A stretch of 64,000 bases of DNA, taken from Osedax fenrisi (taxonomy: Eukaryota; Annelida; Polychaeta; Sabellida; Siboglinidae). Under the pieces are notes generated by a model, which was not told the DNA's origin, did not search any database, and saw nothing but the letters and a program-made list of their open reading frames with translations. The position numbers and the translations under genes are program-made. This document shows positions 45,172 through 57,437 of the stretch, in pieces; positions within the stretch are counted from its first letter, which is position 1; each line of letters begins with the position of its first letter. Where the stretch lies: NCBI GenBank assembly GCA_964019155.1, contig OZ025244.1, positions 5,251,919 to 5,315,918 on the forward strand. The letters run 5' to 3'.

Positions 45172-46145
45172 TATATATTAATCGAGATATATTTTATTTT
45201 TGTTGTTCTGAAGAACGTTCAAGTTCCTCTCGTGCGTCCTCAAACAATAGGACTGATCTGGACCCGTCACGGTTATTATATAATAGTTTTATTAAGTTTA
45301 GCTGCTATTATTTGTTATCGAGATATATTTTATTTTTGTAATTATTTATTAATCGAGATATATTTTATTTTTGTAGTTCTGAAGAATATTTAAGTTCCTC
45401 TCGTTCTTCCTCAATGATAAATCTGGACCCGTCACGGTTATTATATAATAGTTTTATTAAGTTTAGCTGCTATTATTTGTTATCGAGATATATTTTATTT
45501 TTGTTATTATTTATTTATCGAGATATATTTTATTTTTGTAGTTCTGAAGAACGTTCAAGTTCCTATCGTGCGTCCTCAAACTATAGGACTGATCTGGACC
45601 CGTCACGGTTAATATATAATAGTTTTATTAAGTTTAGCTGCTATTATTTGTTATCGAGATATATTTTATTTTTGTTATTATTTATTAATCGAGATATATT
45701 TTATTTTTGTAGTTCTGAAGAACATTCAAGTTCCTCTCGTGCGTCCTCAAACTATAGGAATGATCTGGACCCGTCACGGTTATTATATAATAGTTTTATT
45801 AAGTTTAGCTGATATTATTTGTTATCGAGATATATTTTATTTTTGTAATTATTTATTAATCGAGATATATTTTATTTTTGTAGTTCTGAAGAATATTTAA
45901 GTTCCTCTCGTGCTTCCTCAATGATAAATCTGGACCCGTCACGGTTATTATATAATAGTTTTATTAAGTTTAGCTGCTATTATTTGTTATCGAGATATAT
46001 TTTATTTTTGTTATTATTTATTTATCAAGATATATTTTATTTTTGTAGTTCTGAAGAACGTTCAAGTTCCTCTCGTGCGTCCTCAAACTATAGGACTGAT
46101 CTGGACCCGTCACGGTTATTATATAATAGTTTTATTTATTTTAGC
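45172..46145. repeat. 165-171-bp satellite in trimeric higher-order array
   Basis: CTGGACCCGTCACGGTTA recurs at 45258, 45423, 45594, 45764, 45930 and 46101. There are two unit types: a 170-171-bp type (AACGTTCAAGTTCC...CTATAGGACTGAT) and a 165-166-bp type (AATATTTAAGTTCC...AATGATAAAT). Their order is 1-2-1-1-2-1, so the array is two trimers of about 507 bp. Copies 1 and 4 also share GTAATTATTTATTAATCG. Open frames with 57-residue repeats arise because 171 is divisible by 3. Confidence 0.9.
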
Positions 46146-46249
46146 TAGCATATATGTATATGTTAGTTTTATATAGCTTTTTATATACTATAATGTAGAT
46201 TATATAAGTATAAATAATAATAATGCCCTGAAACCTATAATGAACACTG

Positions 46250-46379
46250 GTATATGTATATGTATACAATATTAGAAAATTGATAATGTACTGATATTAT
46301 GTAAGTTAAATATATAATATTAATATATAGTATTATTGATGAGTAATCATTATTAATAATATATAACATTTATAGATTG
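46250..46379. other. Short AT-rich spacer before the second gene
   Basis: No feature beyond TA-rich sequence and an acceptor-like TTTATAG just before the ATG at 46380. Confidence 0.4.
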
Positions 46380-48449
46380 ATGAATTATAAATTTCCCGCT
46401 GATCAACTAGATGATGAATTTATTAAGAAATTAAAATCGAAAGATTATAAATCTACATCAAGTGACATAACAAAATTATTAAGAATAATTTATACGGATG
46501 TTTCTTTCTCTATTTTGTTAGTAAGATATGTTAAGACAACAACATATATTAAGTAAGATTATTTCATATAATATATATTTACATGTTTTAATTAGTTTTC
46601 ATAATATTCATTGTATTGTATTATTAGACATAAATATTCAATTATTATTCAGATATCCGACATCATTTGAATATGATATAATTTCAAAAGGATTATTATT
46701 GGAATTTCCTTCTCTAATTGAAAGTGAGAGATATGGTGAAAATGCATCTATTTTGGCCATGGTTAATATCTAGACTATAATTAGTACATATTAACTATAG
46801 TTACAATATATACTAATTATTTTATTCAATATACAGAAAAGATATCATCGATTAATTGTGGAATGTTTCCGTAACTACCGGAAAAGGAAGGATAGGGGAA
46901 AATGAATTCTCCATGCAGAAAACGAAAAAGATCCGAAAATTCCAATAAACCAAACATATACGGTTTAACGAATTATTCTCCAAATATACCTATTGGAGAT
47001 ACCGTGGATACTTTATCGATCTTTCGCGATTGGCTATGTACACACTATACCCAAACTAATCAAAATGTTGATAAAATCCAAGCATTAATGATTAAAATTT
47101 CTATTTGAGACGGAAAATCATCTTGGATTACGGGATGGTGAAAGATGTACTACAATACTATCCATACTTGAAAAATAATATATATGTTAGTTTTAATATA
47201 ATTATTAGTGTAATTAGTATAATCACTATAACATTTAATAAAAATATACAATCTCAAATCATAAAAATCAATAAAATAATTGTGATAAAATATTTAAATA
47301 TTTAATATTACAAAATAAGTTGATCTCAAACTATTATATTTCAATCTATTATATATCACACTAGTATAAAATCATTGTCTCAACATTTAAAATCATTCTT
47401 ACTTTTTTTTAGAAAACAACATAAGATAATTATGTATTATATTAAAAAAATATAACATAAATTATTTAAAATGGTTGGATAATTTTAATAAACATGCTAT
47501 AACATACTATTTTTAAAATTATGGAATGATTTGATGATTGTAATGATCCGAGAGTGTCCGTGTCCGTATTCGGTTAAATTCCTCTATGTCAATTATATAA
47601 AGAGTTTTATTTTAAATTTGACCATTAAATCGTAATCAAAATAAATGGGGCTATGGTCGATACATACCAAAGAGGTGGTTATATCGAAGTTGACCGTACC
47701 GATAATTTTAATATGTAATACATGCTTTACTAAATATTCGAAGATAAATATATACTTAAAAATAAATATATTACATTATATAAAGATAATATTATTTCAA
47801 ATGTCTAAAATATTATATAATTTAAAAAAATAATGATCCAGATATACCAAGAATATTATAATCTTTGTGGAAAGGACCCAGAAATGGAGTTTAAGCGAAG
47901 TTCGAAGAGTATAGTATATAAGAAATTATATAATATATGCAAGAATGCAAAATGTAGCTGTGAAGATTGGAAATTAATTAATCTTTACAGTCAACATATT
48001 AAAAATGATGAAGAAGGTTAGCTACAATTATTCCAGCTTATTAATATATAGTTATTTTAAATATATTATATAATAACTCCATTTTTAATATAAATCTATT
48101 ATATACAATATTTTCAGAAATATTACAGTCTCTTTTATATTTATCAACTATATTTTCTGAGAAAGGAAACATTTTTTATATGGATATTCAACTCAATAAT
48201 AATATATATATATTATTTAATAAAGAAGAAAGTATGTTTAAATTATATGTTGAAAATCAGCATATATTATCACATGACGATTATCGTGTTATATTTATAT
48301 CGTTTTATTGTAGTTTTTATATATATAATATTAGTTATCCTAATAATATTAAATTAACGTTATCTTTTATACAAAAAATATTATTTGATTTGCAAGATGA
48401 TGTGATATTTAAAAAAGTCACATCTTTATATAATAGAATTAAATTATAA
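46380..48449 (+). pseudogene. Second gene of the CACTA-like unit, SAMD3-like, five exons, two frameshifts
   Basis: The proposed exons are 46380-46552, 46653-46761, 46837-47185, 47842-48016 and 48118-48449, and all four junctions agree in phase. Exon 1 starts ATG (MNYKFPADQLDDEFIKKLKS) and ends at a strong gtaaga. Exon 2 has YPTSFEYDIISKGLLLEFPS. Exon 3 has YHRLIVECFRNYRKRKDRG, then KPNIYGLTNYSPNIPIGDT and LRRKIILDYGMVKDVLQYYP, but is shifted near 46900 and 47100. Exon 4 has QEYYNLCGKDPEMEFKRSSK. Exon 5 has FISFYCSFYIYNISYPNNIK and LTLSFIQKILFDLQ before TAA. This order (FP..EY..I...L; NYRK; NY.PN.P.G; RR..I........YP.L; F.IYN..YP......FIQ) resembles the SAMD3-like proteins common in animals. 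The similarity is recalled, not searched. Its job is unknown; a DNA-binding helper of transposition is a guess. Confidence 0.5.
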
Positions 48450-48934
48450 TATATGTATGTACTTTAATATATATTTATAACTTTTAAAATTATATATGTA
48501 TGTATTATATATAATATATATATGATAATATTAATTGTACTATTTAAATAATAATATATGTATGTATTATAGAAGTATTATATTTATAAACTATTTACAT
48601 TATATATATATATATATTATGCATATTTTTATTTAAACTTTTAATGAATCTTAAGTGATTTGATATATTTTTTATAATAAAATATGATATAAATAACCAC
48701 ATCATTTCTTAATCATTATTTATTTATATATTCAATACTATAATTTATCAATTTAATATAATATAGTTTATGAAATTTCATGTTTCATTTATATTAGTAA
48801 CATTCTTATTAAATAATTTTATTTTCAATAAATAATACTTGTTTATAGGTGTGCCAATAAATTAATATTCAACGAGTAATAAAGTGAATATATTGTAACT
48901 ACTAGATTTAAATTAAAAAAACTATTTAATATGA
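48450..48934. other. 3' flank of the second gene
   Basis: AT-rich with repeated ATATGTATGTATTATA words; no gene. Confidence 0.45.
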
Positions 48935-49203
48935 ATGACTAGCTATAAATTATCAAATAAATAACCGAGTCATTGGATGACTGGCTTTCAATTATCAAAT
49001 AAATAACCGAGTCATTGGATGACTGGCTTTCAATTATCAAATAAATAACCGAGTCATTGGATGACTGACTTTCAATTATCAAATAAATAACCGAGTTATT
49101 AGATGACTCGGTTTTATAAATGTATAAATGTAACCGAGTCGTTTTAGACCAAATAATGATGAATAGCTTTCGGCCTATAATGACTAGCTTATTTTTGTGA
49201 GTG
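48935..49203 (-). repeat. Right subterminal repeats and terminal inverted repeat
   Basis: Three to four 58-bp-spaced copies of GAGTCATTGGATGACTGGC with AATTATCAAATAAATAACC between, then GATGACTCGGTTTTAT and ATGACTAGCTTATTTTTGTG ending GAGTG at 49203. The last 46 bp match the left TIR at 16325 in inverted orientation with two mismatches. Confidence 0.85.
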
Positions 49204-49547
49204 TTTATTTACATTTTATATTGATATCTGTCACATTTAGAGTGATAGCGCCTATATATATACAGATAAATGAATAACTGATTACAAATTATATAATTTT
49301 ATATATGTTATATTATACTATTATATTAAATATATATTATCATTATAATGATGATATATACTATTATGTTTTATTTTTATATTGGTGTTTTAAAATATGT
49401 TATATTAAATAAAACGTAATTAAAAGATCATTTTAAGATTATATTATAGTTGAAATATGTTAGTATATCAACTGTATCATTATCTATATAATCTACATAC
49501 ATTTATTATTAAAAGGGATTTAGATTTTAATTATTGAAGTATCGTAA
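49204..49547. other. Spacer between the CACTA-like unit and the 3.6-kb array
   Basis: AT-rich; the first bases right of the TIR are TTT. No gene. Homology to the array units begins at about 49548. Confidence 0.5.
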
Positions 49548-50243
49548 TCTGAAATAGCATGTAATGCCATGTTCAATGTATACATATACGCTATATCGTG
49601 GACATTTATCAGTGTACTCACGCATAGATTATTTTGACTAATATTGAAAATTCCAATATTTATATAATAATTCAATAGATTTTATCTTATATCTTTTGAA
49701 TGTATTCAATTTGGTTGACATACTTTACAATTATATAATTATACTTCGATAGTATTCTTAGAAACATGTTTCTTAGAAAAATAGATCTACAGATATATTA
49801 TTAATATAATTTTCATTATTAATACAATATTACTTATTTCTTATATAAGTATGCATGATGACTTTTCATTTGTGTAAGAAATTGACTACATTGTTCAATT
49901 AACTACTATCATGCATATAACGTATTTTTCACTTCGATTTAAAAAATGTAAACAACATAGATTACATTTAAAAAAATTTGAAAAATATACATACATATAT
50001 TATAAATTAAAATGTCATTATAGTCGAAGGTTTGGGTCAATGTTATAAAGTTAAGCGAGTTTATTAAGTCGTATACGTTCTCTAATACATGACTTTATAA
50101 TAGATAGCTTTATAAGAAATCATGACAGACACTATACGTGTATTGATTAGATGTAAATTTTGATATAACACATGATTGAAAGAGAATTGTTAATGATGTA
50201 ATCTCTGGTTATAAACCTGAAGATATATATATATATATATATA

Positions 50244-50867
50244 TTGTCACTCAATATTAGTAAGACGAATGTATTATTATTTAATATAATAAATAACAAT
50301 AGAAATATTAATCTGGATTTGAATATTATTAACATTAAAGTTAAACAAGTCAGTGAAATAAAATTCGTAGGTGTTATTATAGATTGTAAATTGAATTGGA
50401 AATTGAAACTTAATTATGTTTCAAGTAAACTCTCTAGAACAATTGCAATTTTACACAAAGTTAAAAATAAATTAAATATAAAATCTTTAATTTTATTATA
50501 TAATGCTTTATTTTTATCACATCTTAATTATTGTCAAAATTATTGGGGGAATACCTTCAAATCCAGTTTACAAAATATTTTAATTTTACAAAAAAGAGCA
50601 ATAAAATGTATTTGTAATACTCATTCTATGTATACAAATTTCTATACTATTTCTAATTCTCTTAAATTTGACGATATTGTAAAAATGAATAGTATAAAAT
50701 TTATTTTTCGAGCTAGGAATAATATTTTACCTAAGAATTTACGATTATTATATAAAGCTAAATCTTATAATGGAAATCTGTTTCATAGAATAAAAGTAAG
50801 AACTGACCGAAAAGCATTTTGTTTATCGAATAATGGTCCAATGCTGTGTAACAGATTACCACAATAA
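50244..50867 (+). pseudogene. LINE RT C-terminal fragment, unit 1 (open, 207 codons)
   Basis: Open from just after a (TA)n run to TAA. Blocks: SLNISKTNVLLFN; IKFVGVIIDCKLNWKLKLNY; LFLSHLNYCQNYWGNTFKSS; LILQKRAIKCI; FHRIKVRTDRKAFCL; GPMLCNRLPQ. This is the thumb and C-terminal region of a jockey/CR1-like LINE ORF2, downstream of the missing YADD box. There is no ATG at the start. The polymerase core is absent, so it is not active even though the frame is open. Unit 3 has nearly the same protein (V/L, I/M and N/T changes). Confidence 0.8.
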
Positions 50868-51159
50868 ATAAGAAAGATTACAAAATTGAATAATTTCATA
50901 ACAATTTTAAAATCATTTATGATATCGTCTTATTAATTTTAATTTTATATTTTTATATACTATTTTGAATTATTGTATTATGTGATATATTAATTAATTT
51001 ATTTGCTACCTTATATTATCAGTATTTATTTTATATATTTTATTTTATAGTTTTATAGCTTTTATACCTTTCAGTTATATAATATTTTTTTTAATATATT
51101 TTTATAATTTGTTATACAATTTTAATAACAGTGTTTTATAGGTTTATATTTGTGTAGGT

Positions 51160-51222
51160 ACATATTATTCAATTATTTATTTCAAATACAAGATGAGAAT
51201 AATTGTGGGGTTTTTTGCAATT
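51160..51222 (+). pseudogene. Ulp1/adenain-like protease motif (unit 1)
   Basis: One frame in every unit reads QIQDENDCGVFC (here QIQDENNCGVFC), resembling the Gln...Cys-Gly active-site segment of C48/adenain cysteine proteases, which many DNA transposons encode. Only this C-terminal motif is visible, followed by low-complexity T/A-rich sequence. The same motif is at about 54781, 58380 and 61978. Confidence 0.3.
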
Positions 51223-52996
51223 TTATTTTATTTTTATTTTTATTTTTGTATTTAGTTTTTAATTGTACATATTTTTTATTACTTACTTTTAATTATTTAC
51301 ATATTAAATTTTATTTAAATTTTATTTAACATTCAGTATTATTTTCTATTCAGGAAGTCAAATATTTATTTTAAATATTAAATATTAAATATAAGATATT
51401 CACGAGTACTTTGTATTGATTATTTATGTGGCAGGTAATGGTTCGTGTCGGGGATGAGGATGCAATTATGGTGTATGGGCAATTGTTGCCAGTGCTCTTA
51501 CTCTTGGTGAAAGTAAATTCCTTAAGGCAATGGATATAGAAACCCAAAATCCTCCAAGTTGATACACATTTATCGACTTTCAATGGCAATCGATATAAAG
51601 TATTCTAGGTAGAATTGGTTATGACTATTTTTGTACTGATATCCTGGATAGAAATTTTATTTTATAATCTAATATTTTATTTAATATTATTTTCATTTTA
51701 TACATAATTTTTCACCCCACAATCACATTGGGTAAACGACTTGATAAGCTCTGCGTTTTCGTTCATCCAGGCTAATGCCCAAACTATAATTATTAAATAT
51801 ATATATATATATATATATATATTCATACAATATGGATTAACATATGCTTACTAAATAAATTATATAATCTCTGATATATAACTTTGTTTACAATATTGCT
51901 TAGTATATTCATACATATAATTTTAATTGGAAATGTAAACATATAAGTAAGTACACTCTGTACATTAAGATCGGATATATTAGGCATCACGCAAGGTCAA
52001 CATCAATGGCAATGTGCTTATAATATCAGTTATGAGGTTATCGTTCATCATATAGCTAATGGAGCCTAACGCTAAGTAGGCGTGGCTAGTATCGAATAGT
52101 CACTTGTATTTAGTAGGCGTGGCTAGTGTCGAATAATCACTTCTATTATATTAAGTATTATATAGTACACTTATATTAATCAGACGAAGGATCACTGGTG
52201 TGATTATCTTTGATATAATACTTCGAATTAAAACCGGATATAGCAACTTAAGTTATTTATTAGATAGTATACACTTTAATACTGTAATAGTTAATTATTA
52301 TAATATATACAAACACATATGCATATATTATATAATTGTTAAAGTCCATTATATTATAAGTTTAATTATATTATTAAGAGGAAAATAACTTCTATAATTA
52401 AAACATATACCAATTTTAATAATACGTATATGTAGAATATATAGATAATGATACAGTTGATATAATAACAATTTCAACATTTACTAATAATAACAACTTT
52501 ATAAAACATACTCTGATTTAAGTAAACATTAAAAAAAAAATATGCATACGACTTTAGATTATCATTACGATAAAACTAGAATATAAATTATTTAATTTTT
52601 AATAATCATACGTATATGTATATATATATTTATTATATATAATATGGTAAAATATATTCTTAAATATATTGATTAAGATATAAATAAAATGAATTTTTAT
52701 TTTAATTTAAATGTTCCTAACTATATACATGTGATGTGTTTTCTATATATTCGATATAATAACGCTCTTAAACTATATATATATATATATATATATACAG
52801 TGAAAGCCGCTTACATCGAAATGGTTGTGTAAGCTACAAGAATGTCGATATAGGCGGATTGTCTATATGAGCGATAGGGGCGTAGCCCTAATTATGTATA
52901 AGTTATACAGTATCACACATTAGTTTATTTATAATTAATTGTATTTTATTTAAGTGTATATTATCAATATGTGACTGTTATCATGATTGGTAGCGA

Positions 52997-53531
52997 TCTG
53001 AAATAGCATGTGATGCCATGTTCAATGTATACATATGTATACATATGTATACATATACTCTATATCGTGGACATTCATCATTGTACTCACGCATAGATTA
53101 TGTTGTCTAATATTGAAAATTCCAATATTTATATAATAATTCAATAGATTTTATCTTATATACATATATCTTTTGAATGCATTCAATTTGGTTGACATTC
53201 TTTACAATTATATAATTATACTTCGTTAGTTTCTTAGAAACATGTTTCTTAGAAAAATAGATCTACAGATGTATTATTAATATAATTTTCATTATTAATA
53301 CAATATTACTTATTTCTTATATACGTATGCATGATAACTTTTCATTTGTGTAAGAAATTGACTACATTGTTCAATTAACTACTATCATGCATATAACGTA
53401 TTTTTCACCTAGATTTTAAAAATGTAAACAACCTAGATTAAATTTAAAGAAATTTTAAAAATATACATAAATATATCATATAAATTAAAATTATAGATAT
53501 AATATTAAACTTGATTTAATTATATGTATTC

Positions 53532-53580
<49 letters not shown>

Positions 53581-53839
53581 CAGTAAAATACGCCTATAAT
53601 GACACAACTTGTGTTTCACGGTCAGAAAATGTCGTTATAGTCGAAGGTGTGGGTCAATGTTATAAAGTTAAGTGAGTTTATTAAGTCGTGTACGTTCTCT
53701 AATGCATGACTTTATAATATATAGCTTTATAAGAAATCACGACCGAATCTATACGTGTATTGATTAGATGTAAATGTTGATATAACACATGATTGAAAGA
53801 GAATTGTTAATGATGTAATCTCTGGTTATAAACCTGAAG

Positions 53840-53870
<31 letters not shown>

Positions 53871-55365
53871 CACTCAATATTAGTAAGACGAATGTATTAT
53901 TATTTAATATAAGAAATAAAATAGAAATATTATTCTGGATTTGAATATTATTAACATTAAAGTTAAACAAGTCAGTGAAATAAAATTCGTAGGTGTTATT
54001 ATAGATTGTAAATTGAATTGGAAATTGAAACTTAATTATTTTTCAAGTAAACTCTCTAGAACAATTGCAATTTTACACAAAGTTAAAAATAAATTAAATA
54101 TAAAATCTTTAATTTTATTATATAATGCTTTATTTTTATCACATCTTAATTATTGTCCAAATATTTGGGGGAATACCTTCAAATCCAGTTTAAAAAATAT
54201 TTTCATTTTACAAAAATGAACAATAAAATGTATTTGTAATACTCATTCTATGTATACAAATTTCTATACTATTTCTAATTCTCTTAAATTGATGATATTG
54301 TAAAAATGAATAGTATAAAATTTATGTTTCGAGCTAGGAATAATATTTTACCTAAGAATTTACGATTATTATATAAAGCTAAATATTATAATGGAAATCT
54401 GTTTCATAGAATAAAAGTAAGAACTGACCGAAAAGCATTTTGTTTATCGAATACTGGTCCAATGCTGTGTAACAGATTACCACAATAAATAAAAAAGATT
54501 ACAAAATTGAATAATTTCATAACAATTTTAAAATCATTTATGATATCGTCTTATTAATTTTAATTTTATATTTTTATATACTATTTTGAATTATTGTATT
54601 ATGTGATATATTAATTAATTTATTTGCTACCTTATATTATCAGTATTTATTTTATATATTTTATTTTATATAATATTTTTTTTAATATATTTTTATAATT
54701 TGTTATACAATTTTAATAACAGTGTTTTATAGGTTTATATTTGTGTAGGTACATATTATTCAATTATTTATTTCAAATACAAGATGAGAATGATTGTGGG
54801 GTTTTTTGCAATTTTATTTTATTTTTATTTTTATTTTTGTATTTAGTTTTTAATTGTACATATTTTTTATTACTTACTTTTAATTATTTACATATTAAAT
54901 TTTATTTAACATTCAGTATTATTTTCTATTCAGGAAGTCACATTTTTATTTTAAATATTAAATATTAAATATAAGATATTCACGAGTACTTTGTATTGAT
55001 TATTTATGTGGCAGGTAATGGTTCGTGTCGGGGATGAGGATGCAATTATGGTGTGTGGGCAATTGTTGCCAGTGCTCTTACTCTTGGTGAAAGTAAATTC
55101 CTTAAGGCATTGTATATAGAAACCCCAACTCCTCCAAGTTGATACACATTTATCGACTTTCAATGGCAATCGATATAAAGTATTCTAAGTAGATTTTTTT
55201 ATGACTATTTTTTTACTGATATCCTGGATAGAAATTTATTTTATAATCTAATATTTTATTTAATATTATTTTCATTTTATACATAATTTTTCACCCCACA
55301 ATCACATTGGGTGAACGACTTGATAAGATCTGCGTTTTCGTTCATCCAGGCTAATGCCCAAACTA

Positions 55366-55439
<74 letters not shown>

Positions 55440-56551
55440 TACAATATGGATTAACATATGCTTACTAAATAAATTATATAATATCTGATATATAACTTTG
55501 TTTACAATATTTCTTAGTATATTCATACATATAATTTTAATTGGGAAGGTAAACATATAAGTAAGTACACTCTGTACATTTAGATCGGATAGATTATGCA
55601 TCACGCAAGGTCAACATCAATGGTAATGTGCTTAGAATATCAGTTATAAGGTTATCATTCATCAAGTAACTAGTGGAGCGTAACGTGAAGTAGGCGTGGC
55701 AGTGTCGAATAGTTACCTGTATCAAGTATTATATAGTACACTTGTATTAAGCAGACGAAGGATCACTGGTGTGATTATCCTTGATATAATATTTCATATT
55801 AATACCGGATATAGCAACTAAAGCTATTTATTAAATAATATTCACTTTAACACTGTAATAGTTAATTATTATAATATATACAAACAAATATGCATACATT
55901 ATATAATTGTTAAAGTCCGTTATATTATAAGTTTAATTACATTATTAAAAGGAACATAAATTCTATAATTAAAACCTATACCACTTTTAATAATACATGT
56001 ATGTAGAATATATAGATAATGATACAGTTGATATAATAACAATTTCAACATTTACTAATAATAATAACTTTATAAAAAATCTGATTTAAGTAAACATTAA
56101 AACAAAATATGCATACGACTTTAGATTATTATTACGATAAAACTAGAATATAAATTATTTAATTTTTAATAATCATATGTATTTGTATATATATTTATTA
56201 TATATAATATGGTAAAATATATTATTAAATATATTTATTAAGATATAAATAAAATGAATTTTTATTTTAATTTAAATGTTCCTAACTATATACATGTGAT
56301 GTGTTTTCTATATATTCGATATAATAACGCTCTTAAACTATATATATATATACAGTGAAAGCCGCTTACATCGAAATGGTTGTGTAAGCTACAAGAATGT
56401 CGATATAGGCGGATTGTCTATATGAGCGATAGGGGCGTAGCCCTAATTATGTATAAGTTATACAGTATCACGCATTAGTTTATTTATAATTAATTGTATT
56501 TTATTTAAGTGTATATTATCAATATGTGACTGTTATCATGATTGGTAGCGA
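52997..56551. repeat. 3.6-kb tandem array, unit 2 (type B)
   Basis: 3555 bp. Type B marks: a triplicated ATACATATGT near 53028, the pogo-like end CAGTAAAATACGCCTATAAT at 53581, RT fragment lesions (see 53870-54488), and absence of a ~30-bp TTTTATAGCTTTTATACCTT segment. It also has its own version of the 55640-55735 block and the longest (TA)n (55383-55436). Confidence 0.9.
53870..54488 (+). pseudogene. LINE RT C-terminal fragment, unit 2 (three lesions)
   Basis: The same protein segment as unit 1 but with a 1-nt loss near 53925, a TGA at 54217-54219 (AAAAGA became AAATGA) and a 1-nt loss near 54291. Exactly the same three lesions occur in unit 4, showing that units 2 and 4 share a more recent ancestor than either does with units 1 and 3. 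Confidence 0.85.
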
Positions 56552-57074
56552 TCTGAAATAGCATGTAATGCCATGTTCAATGTATATATATACGCTATAT
56601 CGTGGACATTTATCATTGTACTCACACATAGATTATGTTGTCTTATATTGAAAATTCCAATATTTATATAATAATTCAATAGATTTTATCTTATATACAT
56701 ATATCTTTTGAATGCATTAAATTTGGTTGACATTCTTTACAATTATATAATTATACTTCGTTTGTATTCTTAGAAACATGTTTCTTAGAAAAATAGATCT
56801 ACAGATGTATTATTAATATAATTTCATTATTAATACAATATTACTTATTTCTTATATAAGTATGTATGATGACTTTTCATTTGTGTAAGAAAGTGACTAC
56901 ATTGTTCAATTAACTACTATCATGCATATAACGTATTTTTCACTTCGATTCTAAAAATGTAAACAACCTAGATTAAATTTAAAGAAATTTTAAAAATATA
57001 CATAAATATATCATATAAATTAAAATTATAGATATAATATTAAACTTGATTTAATTATATGTATTCATATATAT

Positions 57075-57111
<37 letters not shown>

Positions 57112-57368
57112 CAGTAAAATACGCCTATAATGACACAACTTTTATTTCACGGTCAGAAAATGTCGTTATAGTCGAAGGTGTGGGTCAATGTTATAAAGTT
57201 AAGTGAGTTTATTAAGTCGTGTACGTTCTCTAATGCATGACTTTATAATATATAGCTTTATAAGAAATCACGACAGACACTATACGTGTATTGATTAGAT
57301 GTAAATTTTGATATAACACATGATTGAAAGAGAATTGTTAATGATGTAATCTCTGGTTATAAACCTGA

Positions 57369-57437
<69 letters not shown>

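Larger units (their letters stand above)
44833..46249. mobile_element. hAT-like non-autonomous element filled with tandem repeats
   Basis: The left end CAGTGTTCCATAGGTTTTTA and the right end, read inward on the - strand, CAGTGTTCATTATAGGTTTC share CAGTGTTC and TAGGTTT. The inside is mostly two tandem arrays (45006-45155 and 45172-46145). The flanks are TA-rich, so an 8-bp duplication cannot be confirmed. It lies between the transposase and the second gene of the CACTA-like unit. Confidence 0.5.
16325..49203 (+). mobile_element. Giant CACTA/EnSpm-like DNA transposon, 32.9 kb with nested insertions
   Basis: The left end starts CACTCACAAAAATAAGCTAG at 16325. The right end, read inward on the - strand from 49203, starts with the same 20 bases; over 46 bp the two ends differ at only two positions. 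Both are followed by subterminal repeats of GACTAGCTT- and GACTCGGTT-type words, a structural mark of CACTA elements. A Tnp2-like transposase gene and a second multi-exon gene lie 1-8 kb from the right end. The flanks share only TT, a weak target-duplication signal. Much of the inside is later insertions (a LINE at 18.84-23.28 kb, hAT-type MITEs, Gypsy, a SINE). The alternative is two separate elements each missing one end. Confidence 0.6.
49548..52996. repeat. 3.6-kb tandem array, unit 1 (type A)
   Basis: It starts at TCTGAAATAGCATG and ends before the next copy of that motif. It lacks about 150 bp present in the other units just before the TGTC(A/G)TTATAGTCGAAGG segment, which makes it 3449 bp. 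It contains the type A RT fragment (50244-50867), a protease-like motif (51187-51221), a LINE-like 3' end (GGCTAATGCCCAAACTA at 51768), (TA)n, and a pogo-like end (CAGTGAAAGCCGC at 52798). Confidence 0.9.

Noticed and set aside
45414..46148. Protein with 57-residue repeats
   Set aside because: It results from a 171-bp satellite unit being divisible by three; the 165-166-bp units break the frame.
52200..52388. 62-codon conserved frame in the 3.6-kb units
   Set aside because: It begins with GTG, is simple AT-rich sequence and is conserved only because the units are recent duplicates.
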